Positions 49,634 to 59,488 of a DNA stretch of 64,000 nt are shown here, piece by piece. The first letter of the stretch is position 1; each line of letters opens with the position of its first letter. The DNA is from OMPR01 sp965183835. Its GTDB lineage: Bacteria > Pseudomonadota > Alphaproteobacteria > Rhodobacterales > Rhodobacteraceae. The notes beneath the pieces are model-generated. The model made no database searches, was not told the DNA's origin, and worked only from the letters and a program-made list of their open reading frames with translations. Made by a program: the position numbers and the translations under genes. Where the stretch lies: positions 62,001 to 126,000 of the forward strand of contig CBCYME010000024.1 in NCBI GenBank assembly GCA_965183835.1, in the 5' to 3' direction.

Positions 49634-51253
49634 TCAGAACCTATGCACCCCATATGAGGTTGGCTTAACTTTACGCGCCCGTCCCTCAAGACAGGTTTCA
49701 AGACAGAACCCCAACACCCGCCGGGTGTCGCGCGGATCTATGACGCCGTGGTCAATACACCGCCCCGAGGTGAAAAACGCCCCCTCCTGAGAGGTGAAAT
49801 GATGCGTGATAGCGGCGGTTTGGGCCGCCAGTTTGGCCTCATCCGGCTCAACGCCTTTGCGTTTGAAGCCAGCGCGGGCGACCATCTCCATCGTGCCGGC
49901 GGCCTGTTCCCCACCCATCACGCCGGTTGCAGCATTGGGCCATGCAAACAGAAAATCCGGGTCATAGGCATAACCGCACATGCCATAGTTTCCCGCCCCG
50001 AAACTGGCCCCGATATAAAGCGCAATTTTCGGCACATCGACCGAGGTCACAGCCTGAATCATCTTGGCACCATGTTTGATCATGCCCCCCTGTTCGGACT
50101 GCGTACCGACCATAAATCCCGTGATGTTGTTGAGGAAAATCAGCGGCGTATCACTTTGACCGCAAAGTTGGATGAACTGCGTCGCCTTGTTTGCACCCGC
50201 CGGGTCGAGCGGGCCATTGTTACCGATGATACCAACTGCAATACCGTTGATCGCCGCCTGCAGACACACGGTTGCGGGGCCATACCCCGGTTTGAAATCC
50301 TCGAAATCAGAGCCATCGACCAGACGCGCCACAACTTCGCGCACGTCATAGGGCATGCGGTAGTCGGTTGGCACCACGCCCGCAATTTCGTCAGCGTCAT
50401 ACCGGGGGGGCTCGACATGCTTTTCATGTCGCACAGGCAGGGATTTGTTCCAATCCAGCCGCGCCATCACATCACGGGCCATTTCCACGCCGTGGGTATC
50501 GTCTTCGGCCAAGTATTCCACCAAACCTGAAATGGTGGCGTGCATTTCCGAGCCCCCCAGATCACGGTCATTTGCCCGCTCACCCGTGGCTGCATGGGTC
50601 AAGGCCGCGCCCGCCAACGCCGCCATGCCATTGTTTTTCACGCCAACAACGTAATCAGCCAACCCGGGCATATACGCCCCGCCGGCGGTGGAGGGACCAT
50701 GCAGCACCGCAACGTTGGGCAAACCTGCCGCCGAATGACGCGCAAGATTGCGGAACAGCTTACCGCCATTGGCCCAAAATTCGACCTTATATTCCATCAG
50801 GTTCGCACCGGCGCTTTCGACCAGATGCACAAAGGGCAAGTTCTGCTTTAGCGCCATATCTTGTGCGCTCAGGACTGCCGCGCCGGTCATTTCGACCATC
50901 GACCCTGCCTTGATACCCGCGTCATCCACAACGATCATGCAGCGCACGCCCGAAACAAACCCAATGCCGATGATAACCGAGGCCCCCGGCACCGATTTTG
51001 CCGGGTCTTTGCTGTCGACCAAATACCCGGCCAGACCGTGAATCTGCAAAAACGGCATGCCCGGATCCAGCAGATGCGCAAGCCGGTCGCGCGGTGTGAT
51101 TTGGCCGCGGGCCTCCATCCGTTCGCGGCGCTGTTCAGACAGGGCGACCGGACGCGCCTCGAGCGCGCGCATTTCGGCGACCAGATCCAGCATTCCGGCG
51201 CGGTTCTTGGCAAAGGTTTCGGATTCGCGGACAACTTGACTGACAAAGCCCAT
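49634..51253 (-). CDS. Acyl-CoA carboxylase carboxyltransferase (beta) subunit
   Basis: A 539-residue carboxyltransferase of the methylcrotonyl-/geranyl-CoA carboxylase type: MGFVSQVVRESETFAKNRAG, VHLVESAGANLMEYKVEF, HGPSTAGGAYMPGLADYVVG and FLNNITGFMVGTQSEQGGMI. It transfers carboxyl from biotin to the gamma carbon of an enoyl-CoA. The choice between methylcrotonyl-CoA and longer terpenoid CoA cannot be made safely; the AtuA neighbour favours the latter. Confidence 0.92.
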   Translation of the reverse strand: MGFVSQVVRESETFAKNRAGMLDLVAEMRALEARPVALSEQRRERMEARGQITPRDRLAHLLDPGMPFLQIHGLAGYLVDSKDPAKSVPGASVIIGIGFVSGVRCMIVVDDAGIKAGSMVEMTGAAVLSAQDMALKQNLPFVHLVESAGANLMEYKVEFWANGGKLFRNLARHSAAGLPNVAVLHGPSTAGGAYMPGLADYVVGVKNNGMAALAGAALTHAATGERANDRDLGGSEMHATISGLVEYLAEDDTHGVEMARDVMARLDWNKSLPVRHEKHVEPPRYDADEIAGVVPTDYRMPYDVREVVARLVDGSDFEDFKPGYGPATVCLQAAINGIAVGIIGNNGPLDPAGANKATQFIQLCGQSDTPLIFLNNITGFMVGTQSEQGGMIKHGAKMIQAVTSVDVPKIALYIGASFGAGNYGMCGYAYDPDFLFAWPNAATGVMGGEQAAGTMEMVARAGFKRKGVEPDEAKLAAQTAAITHHFTSQEGAFFTSGRCIDHGVIDPRDTRRVLGFCLETCLEGRARKVKPTSYGVHRF

Positions 51254-51263
51254 GCGTCGCTCC

Positions 51264-53030
51264 CTAATTCGAATTCAGGATCAGCCCGGCCGGAATTTGC
51301 ACCGGCATAGACAGGAGTTTCTGGGCAAAGCCCTTGCCCTGCGCATCGTTGCGCAAGGATGCGATGCCACCGCCGCCAAGGGCGTTGTGCATCAGGATGT
51401 TCATGGAATGGGATCCGGGCAAGAAAAACCGTTCAATCTCGCCCGGTGTCTGGTCTTTGAAGACCTCAGCGATCCGATCCGGTGTGAGAGCGGCCCAAAT
51501 GTAAGGGATATAGGCGGGGTGGCGGGCAATGACGCCGATGTTGGCGCTGTCGCCTTTGTCACCGGATCGCGCCCATGCCAAATCTTCGAGGCCGTGCGTG
51601 ATCATTTCGGTTGAGGGGGCTGCATAGGGTGGCGCTTTTGGTGAACTTGGAACGGGTGGTTTCACCCCACCCTGATCCGGTTCAAAATCTATCGCCTTGT
51701 CATCAAGCGTGATTTTGTACGCTAACTGATCCACGTCCACCAAAAAGGAAAACAACGCGACCACGGGCGAGGGTTTAGGTCGCCCGCCACCGGTAAAGAA
51801 ATGCAATCCCGGCGGTGTCGCCAAGGCTCCACCGATCAATTCCTTAAGGAACAGACCAATGGCGCGCGGATCATCATGGCGCACTGCTGCTTTGAACGCG
51901 ATCTCTTCGTAAGGGCCATCACCGGGACGCCCGCCAAAGGCTTCAAAACTGACCTCGCTGTAATCCAACGCACCCATCTTGGTAAGGGTTGCACGTGCTC
52001 GATCCAAACCGGCCTGTGCGAACGCCTGCGCTTTGGTGCGAGCATCGCGGCCGTTGAACTGAAACACTATGCCAGCCCGATACCCATCCGCCCACGTGGT
52101 GGACACCTTGAGCTGCCCTGAGGCTGGTCGCCCCTTAGCCCCGCGGACCTGCACCCTGTCACCGTCAAGCTGCGCAAACTGAACCTCGGAAAAATCACAT
52201 ACCACATCGGGCAGGAAATAGGCCTGTGGGTCGCCGATTTCATACAGCATCTGCTCACAGACTGAGGCAGTTGAAACAATACCGGTTGTGGCATCGGGTT
52301 TGGACAACACCATAGTGCCATCAGCGTGAACCTCGGCAATCGGATACCCGATCTGGGCGACATCCCCGGCCTGCTCCCAATCGGTGAAATTCCCGCCAGT
52401 GGATTGCGGCCCACATTCCAACAAATGACCGGCCAACGACCCCGCCGACAACAAATCAAAGTCATCCGCAGACCAATTGAAATGATGCATGCAAGCCGCC
52501 AAGGTCAGCGCGCTGTCAACGCATCGCCCCGTAATCACGATATCAGCGCCCGCATTCAGCGCCGCCACAATCGGGGCCGCCCCGATATAGGCATTCATCG
52601 ACGCGATTCTGTCCCGTGCGGGCATTGCCGCCCCTGAAAACATCTCGGTCGCGCTGGCAAATTCCGCCGCCCGTGGGAGGAGATCATCCCCCTCAACCAC
52701 CGCAACCGTCAAAGACAACCCTGCCTCAGCGATCTTGGATCTAAGCGCTGCCCCACAGGCCGCAGGATTCACACCACCCGCGTTGGACAGAACCTTAACG
52801 CCCTGCGCAGCGATCGTCGCCAGATTGCGGCCCATTGCGTCTGAAACAAAATCACCCGCGTACCCCTTGCCGGCATCCTTGAGCCGCGCCCGGGCCATGA
52901 TCGACATGGTGATTTCAGCGAGGTAATCATAGACGAGCACATCCACACCAGCGCCAAGCAACTGCGCCGTCGCATGTGGTGCTTCGCCCCAGAACCCGCT
53001 GGCCCCGCCGATCCGCAGTGCGTTTGTCAC
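51264..53030 (-). CDS. AtuA family protein (DUF1446)
   Basis: A protein of 588 residues homologous to AtuA, an essential protein of acyclic terpene (citronellol/geraniol) degradation with unknown biochemical role. Segments: LRIGGASGFWGEAPHATAQL, VLSNAGGVNPAACGAALRSK, DIVITGRCVDSALTLAACMH, LAWARSGDKGDSANIGVIAR. The frame opens earlier, but GGAGG (53039-53043) with 8-base spacing points to the GTG at 53030. It is divergent from a TetR gene. Confidence 0.87.
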   Translation of the reverse strand: MTNALRIGGASGFWGEAPHATAQLLGAGVDVLVYDYLAEITMSIMARARLKDAGKGYAGDFVSDAMGRNLATIAAQGVKVLSNAGGVNPAACGAALRSKIAEAGLSLTVAVVEGDDLLPRAAEFASATEMFSGAAMPARDRIASMNAYIGAAPIVAALNAGADIVITGRCVDSALTLAACMHHFNWSADDFDLLSAGSLAGHLLECGPQSTGGNFTDWEQAGDVAQIGYPIAEVHADGTMVLSKPDATTGIVSTASVCEQMLYEIGDPQAYFLPDVVCDFSEVQFAQLDGDRVQVRGAKGRPASGQLKVSTTWADGYRAGIVFQFNGRDARTKAQAFAQAGLDRARATLTKMGALDYSEVSFEAFGGRPGDGPYEEIAFKAAVRHDDPRAIGLFLKELIGGALATPPGLHFFTGGGRPKPSPVVALFSFLVDVDQLAYKITLDDKAIDFEPDQGGVKPPVPSSPKAPPYAAPSTEMITHGLEDLAWARSGDKGDSANIGVIARHPAYIPYIWAALTPDRIAEVFKDQTPGEIERFFLPGSHSMNILMHNALGGGGIASLRNDAQGKGFAQKLLSMPVQIPAGLILNSN

Positions 53031-53065
53031 GTCACGTTCCTCCATCCCGATCAAAACGGCACTTT

Positions 53066-53083
53066 ACAGACCGTCCGTTCTGT
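53066..53083. promoter_or_regulatory. Candidate TetR operator between AtuA-like and TetR genes
   Basis: ACAGACCGTCCGTTCTGT is an 18-bp imperfect palindrome with 14 of 18 symmetric positions (ACAGA-N-CG-NN-CG-N-TCTGT). It lies in the 114-base divergent region, 36 bases from the AtuA-like start and 62 from the TetR start. The known AtuR repressor also binds inverted repeats in the atuA-atuR gap. Confidence 0.6.
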
Positions 53084-53144
53084 TTTTATGTTCCAGCCAT
53101 CGCTCCGGTCAACGGGGTATTGCAACAAACGACGCCACGGAACG

Positions 53145-53804
53145 ATGCCACAGACACCCGCCCCCACCAAACCAACCCCGCAAGATTTACGCTCGCAGGC
53201 GACCCGCACAAAAGTGTGTCAGGCCACCATCGATTGTCTGGATCGATTGGGCTACGCCGAGACGACATTTGCCAAAATTCAGGCAAAAGCCGGTGTTTCA
53301 CGCGGCGCCATCACCCATCATTTCCCCACCAAACAAGCCCTTGTTGCCGCCACCGCGATGGATTTGCTGGGCAATGCACTGGGGCCAGTTGAACGTCGCG
53401 CCGGATCGCCCCGCGACAATCCGGTGCCAGTTTATGAGTTGATCATGAAGGCCTGGGACAACGTTGTGAATTCATCAGGTGGGCGTGCAATTGTCGAAAT
53501 CCTTGTGGCCTGCCGAACCGACCCTGAACTGTATCAATTGCTCGAGGATCGTCTGCACCATTGGGACCGCATCAGCCTGACCTCTGTCACACAGAGCTAT
53601 CGCGGCACTGGTCCTGACCCAGACGACGCAGAACTGTTGTGGAGCATGTGCCGGAATTTTCTGCGGGGGCTGATCCTGCACGAGAGCTTTGTCAGCGATC
53701 CGGCCTATCTGGCCCGGATGGTCGACCGCTTTGCCCGCATGATGGAAACGCAGCTGATCGTGCTGCCCCCTGAACACCGAACATCTCAAGAGGAACCGAA
53801 ATGA
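53145..53804 (+). CDS. TetR family transcriptional regulator (AtuR-like position)
   Basis: A 219-residue repressor from the ATG at 53145 (MPQTPAPTKPTPQDLRSQAT). The helix-turn-helix is YAETTFAKIQAKAGVSRGAI then THHFPTKQALVAAT. The longer upstream frame overlaps the AtuA gene and is not used. It is divergent from the AtuA-like operon and overlaps the following acyl-CoA dehydrogenase by 4 bases, so it probably controls both directions. Confidence 0.9.
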   Translation: MPQTPAPTKPTPQDLRSQATRTKVCQATIDCLDRLGYAETTFAKIQAKAGVSRGAITHHFPTKQALVAATAMDLLGNALGPVERRAGSPRDNPVPVYELIMKAWDNVVNSSGGRAIVEILVACRTDPELYQLLEDRLHHWDRISLTSVTQSYRGTGPDPDDAELLWSMCRNFLRGLILHESFVSDPAYLARMVDRFARMMETQLIVLPPEHRTSQEEPK

Positions 53805-54958
53805 CCTGTCCTTCGCCTTTTATGACCCCCGAACGCGAGGCGTTTCGCGCCAATCTGAAACGGTTTTTTGATGACGAGGTGAAACCAAACCTTGATGAAT
53901 GGGAGCTGAACAAGGCCGTGCCATGGGCAATGCATGAACGGGTGTCCAGCTTTGGTGTCTTTGGGTTTGGGATCGACGAAAAATACGGGGGACTGGGGTT
54001 CGATGATGCCTTTATGCGCGCCGATTATGCCGAACTCGCGTTTGGCTGTGGCGCATCAGGCTTTGCGGCTGCCGTGGGCGGGCGCATGATCTCTTTGGGT
54101 CCGATTGCTAAGTTCGCGCCGGATGATTTTCGCAACACCATCCTGCCCGAAATCATCGCTGGGCGCATGAATTCGTCGCTGGCCATCACCGAACCCGGGG
54201 GCGGGTCGGACGTTGCCAACCTCAGCACCAAGGCCGTGCGCAAAGGTGACAATTGGGTCTTGAACGGGGCCAAAGCGTTCATCACCGGCGGCATGGACAG
54301 CCAATGGTTTGTGGTTGGCGCCCGTACAGGCGGCCCAGGTATTGCTGGTATTTCGCTGTTCCTGATCGAAGCCGACACCCCCGGCTTCACCCGAACGCCG
54401 CTGGGGGGCAAAATGGGGTGGCATTGCTCAGAACAGGCGATGTTGCACTTTGATGATTGCGAGGTGCCCGCCGAGGCCCTGATCGGTCCTGAAAACAAGG
54501 GCTTTATCGCGATCATGAACAATTTCAACTACGAACGTCTGGCCATGACCGCCGGGTCCTTGGGCATGATGCGGCTGTGTTACGAGGCCTCGCTGGATTG
54601 GGCACGCGAACGTAAAACCTTTGGTGAGCGCCTGATCGACCATCAGGTCATCGCGCATAAATTCGCGGAAATGTCCGCCAAAATTGACATGATCGAAGCT
54701 TATGTCGAACGGATTTGCTGGGCCATGAACCAAGGCGTGATGCCGGTGGCAGAGATTTCCAAAGCCAAGGTGCAATCCACCAAAGCGCTGGAATATGTCG
54801 CGTCCGAAGGCATGCAGATATTCGGCGGCGCCGGGTATTTGCATGGCAATCCGGTGGAGCGCGTTTGGCGTGAAATCAAAGTCATGGCGATTGGTGGCGG
54901 CTCCGAAGAGATCATGCGCGATCTGGCAGTCCGTCAGATGGGGCTGGCGGGGCAATAG
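53801..54958 (+). CDS. Acyl-CoA dehydrogenase
   Basis: A 385-residue enzyme: MTCPSPFMTPEREAFRANLK, LAITEPGGGSDVANLSTKAV, LNGAKAFITGGMDSQWFVV and the C-terminal VWREIKVMAIGGGSEEIMRD, which carries the catalytic Glu. It is related to, but clearly different from, the dehydrogenase at 43671. Translation is coupled to the TetR gene by a 4-base overlap. A citronellyl-CoA-dehydrogenase-like role (AtuD) is possible. Confidence 0.92.
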   Translation: MTCPSPFMTPEREAFRANLKRFFDDEVKPNLDEWELNKAVPWAMHERVSSFGVFGFGIDEKYGGLGFDDAFMRADYAELAFGCGASGFAAAVGGRMISLGPIAKFAPDDFRNTILPEIIAGRMNSSLAITEPGGGSDVANLSTKAVRKGDNWVLNGAKAFITGGMDSQWFVVGARTGGPGIAGISLFLIEADTPGFTRTPLGGKMGWHCSEQAMLHFDDCEVPAEALIGPENKGFIAIMNNFNYERLAMTAGSLGMMRLCYEASLDWARERKTFGERLIDHQVIAHKFAEMSAKIDMIEAYVERICWAMNQGVMPVAEISKAKVQSTKALEYVASEGMQIFGGAGYLHGNPVERVWREIKVMAIGGGSEEIMRDLAVRQMGLAGQ

Positions 54959-54992
54959 GACGTCACGCGCGCTACCGAAAAGGCCGCGTGTC

Positions 54993-55988
54993 TTAAAGTT
55001 CCGACAGGCGATAGGCGCGCGGCGTCACCCCTGTCCAACTGCGGAACGCACGAATGAACGCGCTGGCTTCGCTGAAGCCCGCGCGTTCCGCGATCCCCTC
55101 GACCGACGCATCCGATGTGGTGAGCAGGCGAACCGCCAGATCCCGGCGCACTTGTTTGCGGATGTCCGAATAGTCCACGCCCTCCTTTTTCAAACGACGG
55201 CGTAGGGTGTGTTGGGCAATGCCAAGCCCAGAGCAAACCTCGGCCATATCTGCAAGCCGCCGCTCAACGGTCAGGACGTTCTCGACCGCCACCGCCACCT
55301 CTAGCGACAGACCCACGGCTGCATCCACCGGCAGGAACGCATCCAAGGGCGTCCGCCGGGCATAATTGATCGCTTGGGCTTCGCTGCGCACGATGGGCAA
55401 TTTCATCAACCCCGCCGGTATGGCGATGCCTGAACTGGATTGCCCAAACTGCATCGGCGCACGGGTAAACATTCCACGATAGGCCGCGACATGCCCAGGT
55501 GCAGGGTAATCAAACCACGCTGCATTTGTGGCCCCCCGATTGCCAGCCATCCAGCTGAGCATACGCGTCACCAGCACCAAAATCATCTCGATCGCCATGA
55601 CGTTCAGAACCTCTCGACCGGGGATCCGCGTAAGTTCGAACATCACGCTCGACCCGGACTCGCGGAAACCGTAGCGAAACGAATTATCCATTAGGTCCAA
55701 GAATTGAACCGCCCGGCCATAGGCCGCGCCCAGCGTTTCTGAATGGCTCAGGGATCCCGCCATGATCGCAGTGATCCCGATGCGCTGTGGGCGATGCTGA
55801 AGACCGCCCAGCTCATCATCCATTGTCAGTGTAACCGTGCGCACAAGTTTGACAAAATCAGGCGCGGCCAAATCGCTCGGCTGCGGCGGCAACCCTGCCC
55901 GACGCAACAAAGCCGCAGGATCAAACCCCTGCAGGGTTGCGCCCTCTAACATGTTTGCCGCAAAGGCCGCTGGAATTCTGACCGCCAT
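54993..55988 (-). CDS. AraC family transcriptional regulator
   Basis: A 331-residue regulator of the type with an N-terminal arabinose-binding-like ligand domain (MAVRIPAAFAANMLEGATLQ, about 20-200) and two C-terminal helix-turn-helix motifs (VCSGLGIAQHTLRRRLKKEG and IAERAGFSEASAFIRAFRSW then TGVTPRAYR). It is divergent from the thiolase/FadJ operon, which is its probable target. The family often senses fatty-acid-like effectors. Confidence 0.9.
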   Translation of the reverse strand: MAVRIPAAFAANMLEGATLQGFDPAALLRRAGLPPQPSDLAAPDFVKLVRTVTLTMDDELGGLQHRPQRIGITAIMAGSLSHSETLGAAYGRAVQFLDLMDNSFRYGFRESGSSVMFELTRIPGREVLNVMAIEMILVLVTRMLSWMAGNRGATNAAWFDYPAPGHVAAYRGMFTRAPMQFGQSSSGIAIPAGLMKLPIVRSEAQAINYARRTPLDAFLPVDAAVGLSLEVAVAVENVLTVERRLADMAEVCSGLGIAQHTLRRRLKKEGVDYSDIRKQVRRDLAVRLLTTSDASVEGIAERAGFSEASAFIRAFRSWTGVTPRAYRLSEL

Positions 55989-56089
55989 GCTTTGTCACTT
56001 AATGTCTATTTTTCTGCACCGCCAGATCATTGTCGGATTTGCGACCCCACGTTTACCCTGCTGCCAACCGTCAACGGAGGATCCATTTC

Positions 56090-57298
56090 ATGGCAACTGC
56101 TGCCTATATCTACGACGCCGTCCGCACCCCGCGTTCCAAGGGCAAGGCCGGGGGCACCCTAAACGAAGTCAAACCCATTCAGCTGGCCGCTGGCCTGCTG
56201 CGCGAGTTGGAAAGCCGCCATGATCTGGATACCGCATTGGTCGGCGATGTGATCATGGGCTGTACCGCCGCAATTGGGGATCAGGGCGCCTGTGTGGCCA
56301 AAGCCGCCGTGCAAGCCGCGCATTGGGATGAATCCGTTCCGGGTGTCCAATTGGACCGGTTCTGCGCGTCCGGACTGGAAGCGGTCAATATGGCGGCGGC
56401 CAAAGTCGGCTCAGACCAAGAGGATCTGGTGGTTGCTGGCGGTATCGAATCCATGAGCCGCATTCCGATGCTGTCTGGCGGCGGGGCGATGTTCACCGAC
56501 CCTGATTTCGTGATTGACCAGAATTCCGCCCCCCAAGGGATCGGCGCGGACCTGATCGCCACCATTGACGGCTACAGCCGCGAAGACGTGGATGCCTTTG
56601 CAATGGAAAGCCAACGCCGCGCGGCACACGCCCGTGACAACGGATGGTTTGACCACTCGGTCGTGCCTGTCAAAGACGAGAACGGCATCACTATTTTGCA
56701 GCGTGATGACTTCATCAAACCCACCACGGACATGCAGAAACTCGGGTCTTTAAACCCGTCGTTCGCGCAGATGGGTGGCTTTGGTTATGACGACATGGCG
56801 CTGGCGAAATACCCGCAGGTGAGCAAGATCAACCACGTGCACACGCCCGGCAATTCCTCGGGCATCGTGGATGGGTCGTCGGCTGTGATGATCGGGTCAG
56901 AACAAGCAGGCAAAGACATGGGGCTGGAACCGCGCGGGCGCGTCGTTTCCGCCACCGTGATTTCAACCGATCCTGTCATCATGTTGGCAGGCCCCGGACC
57001 AGCGGCCAAGAAATGCCTCGCCAAGGCGGGCCTTACTGTCAACGACATCGACATCTGGGAAATCAACGAGGCCTTTGCCTCGGTCGCGATGCGCTACATG
57101 AAAGACCTTGGGATTGATCACGAAATCACCAACGTCAACGGCGGCGCAATCGCCATGGGCCACCCCTTGGGGGCCACGGGCGGCATGTTGGTGTCGACCG
57201 TGCTGGACGAATTGGAACGCCGCGGCAAGAAACGCGCGATGATTTCGCTGTGTGTCGGTGGTGGCATGGGTATCTCGACCCTGATCGAGCGTCTGTAA
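56090..57298 (+). CDS. Acetyl-CoA C-acetyltransferase (FadA-like thiolase)
   Basis: A 402-residue thiolase from the ATG at 56090 (MATAAYIYDAVRTPRSKGKA), preceded by GGAGG. The acyl-binding Cys92 is in LDRFCASGLEAVNMAAAKV; His and the second Cys are in GGAIAMGHPLGATGG and SLCVGGGMGISTLIE. It performs the last cleavage of beta-oxidation. Twelve bases separate its stop from the start of the FadJ-like gene. Confidence 0.94.
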   Translation: MATAAYIYDAVRTPRSKGKAGGTLNEVKPIQLAAGLLRELESRHDLDTALVGDVIMGCTAAIGDQGACVAKAAVQAAHWDESVPGVQLDRFCASGLEAVNMAAAKVGSDQEDLVVAGGIESMSRIPMLSGGGAMFTDPDFVIDQNSAPQGIGADLIATIDGYSREDVDAFAMESQRRAAHARDNGWFDHSVVPVKDENGITILQRDDFIKPTTDMQKLGSLNPSFAQMGGFGYDDMALAKYPQVSKINHVHTPGNSSGIVDGSSAVMIGSEQAGKDMGLEPRGRVVSATVISTDPVIMLAGPGPAAKKCLAKAGLTVNDIDIWEINEAFASVAMRYMKDLGIDHEITNVNGGAIAMGHPLGATGGMLVSTVLDELERRGKKRAMISLCVGGGMGISTLIERL

Positions 57299-57310
57299 GG
57301 AGTTATGACT

Positions 57311-59455
57311 ATGGGTGAATTTGCTTACGAAAAAGACGCCGATGGAATCGTCACCATCACCATGAATATGGACGGCCCGGTCAATGCGATGAACGACGCA
57401 TTCTGGCCGCTGTTTGCGGATACGATGAACAAGATCGAGGCCGAAGAGGGCCTGACTGGCGTCATCTGGACCTCGGCCAAAGACACGTTCTTTGCCGGTG
57501 GGGACTTGAACATGCTCAAGGGCATTCAGCCCGATGGTGCAGGTGCCCTGTTTGAAAGCGTCGAAGCCACCAAAGCCGTGATGCGCCGTCAGGAAAAGCT
57601 GCCGGTTCCGGTTGTGGCCGCAATCAACGGTGCGGCATTGGGTGGCGGATTTGAGATCTGTCTGGCGTGCAATTATCGCATTGCCTCCGAAAACCCAAAA
57701 ACCAAGATCGGCCTGCCCGAGGTCACTTTGGGTCTGTTGCCCGGCGGCGGTGGCGTGGTGCGGATGACATATCTGCTGGGACTTGAGGGCGCGATGCCGT
57801 TCCTACTTGAGGGGCGTCAGATCTCGCCAGAAAAGGCGCTGAAAGCGGGCTTGATCCACGAGGTCGTATCCGCCGATCAGCTGCTGGCACGCTCCAAGGA
57901 ATGGATCCTGTCCGTTCAGGGTGATCAAGCTGTGATCACGCAACCTTGGGACACCAAAGGCTACCGCTTCCCCGGTGGACCGTCGAACTCCCCCAAGAAC
58001 ATGACGCGCATCGCTGGTGCCGCGGCCATGCTTTACAAGAAAACCAAGGGTCTGATGCCTGCGCCTGTGCGTATTCTCGACATCATGACCGAGACCGCAG
58101 GTAAGGTCGATTTCGACACCGCGCAACGCTATGAAAGTCGCCGGTTTGCCTCGCTGACGCCCTTGGCAACGACAAAGAACATGATCTCGACTCTGTTTTT
58201 TGGCATGAACAAGGTCAACGGTGGGGCCAGCCGCCCCAAAGATATTCCACGCTCCAAAGTGGACCGTCTGGGCGTTCTTGGTGCAGGCATGATGGGTCAG
58301 GGTATCACCTATTCCGCTGCAATGGCGGGTATTCCCGTGGTGCTCAAGGACATGTCGATGGAAGCCGCCGAACGCGGCAAGGCCTATACCGCCGGGTTGC
58401 TGGACAAGCGGATCAAGCGCGGTCAGATGACCCCTGAAAAACGCGATGCGGTTCTGGCTTTGATCACGCCAACGGACAAATCCGAAGACGTTAAAGGCTG
58501 CGATCTGATCATCGAAGCGGTGTTTGAACAGATCGACATCAAGGACAAGGTGCTAGCGGAACACGAGGCCCTGCTTGCGGAGGGTGGCTTCTGGGGGTCG
58601 AACACCTCGACCTTGCCAATCACGCGTCTGGCGACCGGGTCGGCCAAACCGGAAAACTTTGTCGGCCTGCATTTCTTTTCACCTGTCGACAAGATGCCAT
58701 TGCTTGAAATCATCGCAGGCGATCAGACATCGGATGAAACACTGGCGCGCGCCTTTGATTTTGCCCGTCAGATTAAGAAAACCCCGATCATCGTGGGGGA
58801 TAAAACCGGGTTCTATACCTCGCGCACCATCGGCACCAAGATCATCGAAGCCGTGGAACTGGTGGCCGAAGGGCATGACCCTGTGCGTGTCGACAACCTG
58901 TCCCGCCTGATTGGGATGCCCACGGGTATGCTGTCGTTGCTGGATGAGGTGCAGATCAAACTGGTCACCGACATCTACAACACGCAGGTCGAAATGGGTT
59001 TGCTGGACCCTGCCAACGAACAGAATCCCGGCGCGCGCGCCATGCTCGCTGAAATGATCAGCCAGCACGAACGCCACGGCCGCGCCACAGGCAAAGGGTT
59101 CTATGACTATTCGACCGACGGCAAAACCATCTGGCCCGGTTTGGCCGCGTGGCGCAAAGACGGTGCGGATATCCCGGATGAGGATATCAAAGACCGCATC
59201 CTGTTCCGCGCGGTTCTCGAAAGCCTGCGCTGTCTCGAAGAGGGTGTGCTGCGCACTGTGAACGACGGCAATGTTGGCTCCATTCTGGGCATTGGTGCTC
59301 CGGTCCACACGGGGGGCTATATCCAGTTCGTCAATACTTATGGGCTGGACCGGTTCCAAGCCCGGTGCGAAGAGCTGGCCGGCAAATACGGTGACCGCTT
59401 TGCGCCACCAGAAATCTTGAAAACGCACGTTGCCGAACAAAAAGAGTTCGCCTGA
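57311..59455 (+). CDS. Bifunctional 3-hydroxyacyl-CoA dehydrogenase/enoyl-CoA hydratase (FadJ/FadB-like)
   Basis: A 714-residue fusion. Residues 1 to about 195 are the crotonase part (FFAGGDLNMLKGIQ, AAINGAALGGGFEICLACNY, IGLPEVTLGLLPGGGGVVR). From about 310 comes the NAD-binding dehydrogenase (VDRLGVLGAGMMGQGITYSA, FVGLHFFSPVDKMPLLEIIA). The ATG at 57311 is preferred because GGAG lies 8 bases upstream; another ATG at 57305 is too close. With the thiolase it forms a complete beta-oxidation pair. Confidence 0.94.
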   Translation: MGEFAYEKDADGIVTITMNMDGPVNAMNDAFWPLFADTMNKIEAEEGLTGVIWTSAKDTFFAGGDLNMLKGIQPDGAGALFESVEATKAVMRRQEKLPVPVVAAINGAALGGGFEICLACNYRIASENPKTKIGLPEVTLGLLPGGGGVVRMTYLLGLEGAMPFLLEGRQISPEKALKAGLIHEVVSADQLLARSKEWILSVQGDQAVITQPWDTKGYRFPGGPSNSPKNMTRIAGAAAMLYKKTKGLMPAPVRILDIMTETAGKVDFDTAQRYESRRFASLTPLATTKNMISTLFFGMNKVNGGASRPKDIPRSKVDRLGVLGAGMMGQGITYSAAMAGIPVVLKDMSMEAAERGKAYTAGLLDKRIKRGQMTPEKRDAVLALITPTDKSEDVKGCDLIIEAVFEQIDIKDKVLAEHEALLAEGGFWGSNTSTLPITRLATGSAKPENFVGLHFFSPVDKMPLLEIIAGDQTSDETLARAFDFARQIKKTPIIVGDKTGFYTSRTIGTKIIEAVELVAEGHDPVRVDNLSRLIGMPTGMLSLLDEVQIKLVTDIYNTQVEMGLLDPANEQNPGARAMLAEMISQHERHGRATGKGFYDYSTDGKTIWPGLAAWRKDGADIPDEDIKDRILFRAVLESLRCLEEGVLRTVNDGNVGSILGIGAPVHTGGYIQFVNTYGLDRFQARCEELAGKYGDRFAPPEILKTHVAEQKEFA

Positions 59456-59462
59456 AACCAAC

Positions 59463-59486
59463 TGGCGCGGGGGGTCCCTCGCGCCA
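59463..59486. terminator. Two-way terminator after FadJ-like gene
   Basis: TGGCGCG (59463-59469) and CGCGCCA (59480-59486) form a perfect 7-bp stem with a 10-base GC-rich loop, followed by CCTTACTTT. It lies between the convergent FadJ-like and TetR genes, 8 and 3 bases from their stops. Confidence 0.7.
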
Positions 59487-59488
59487 CC

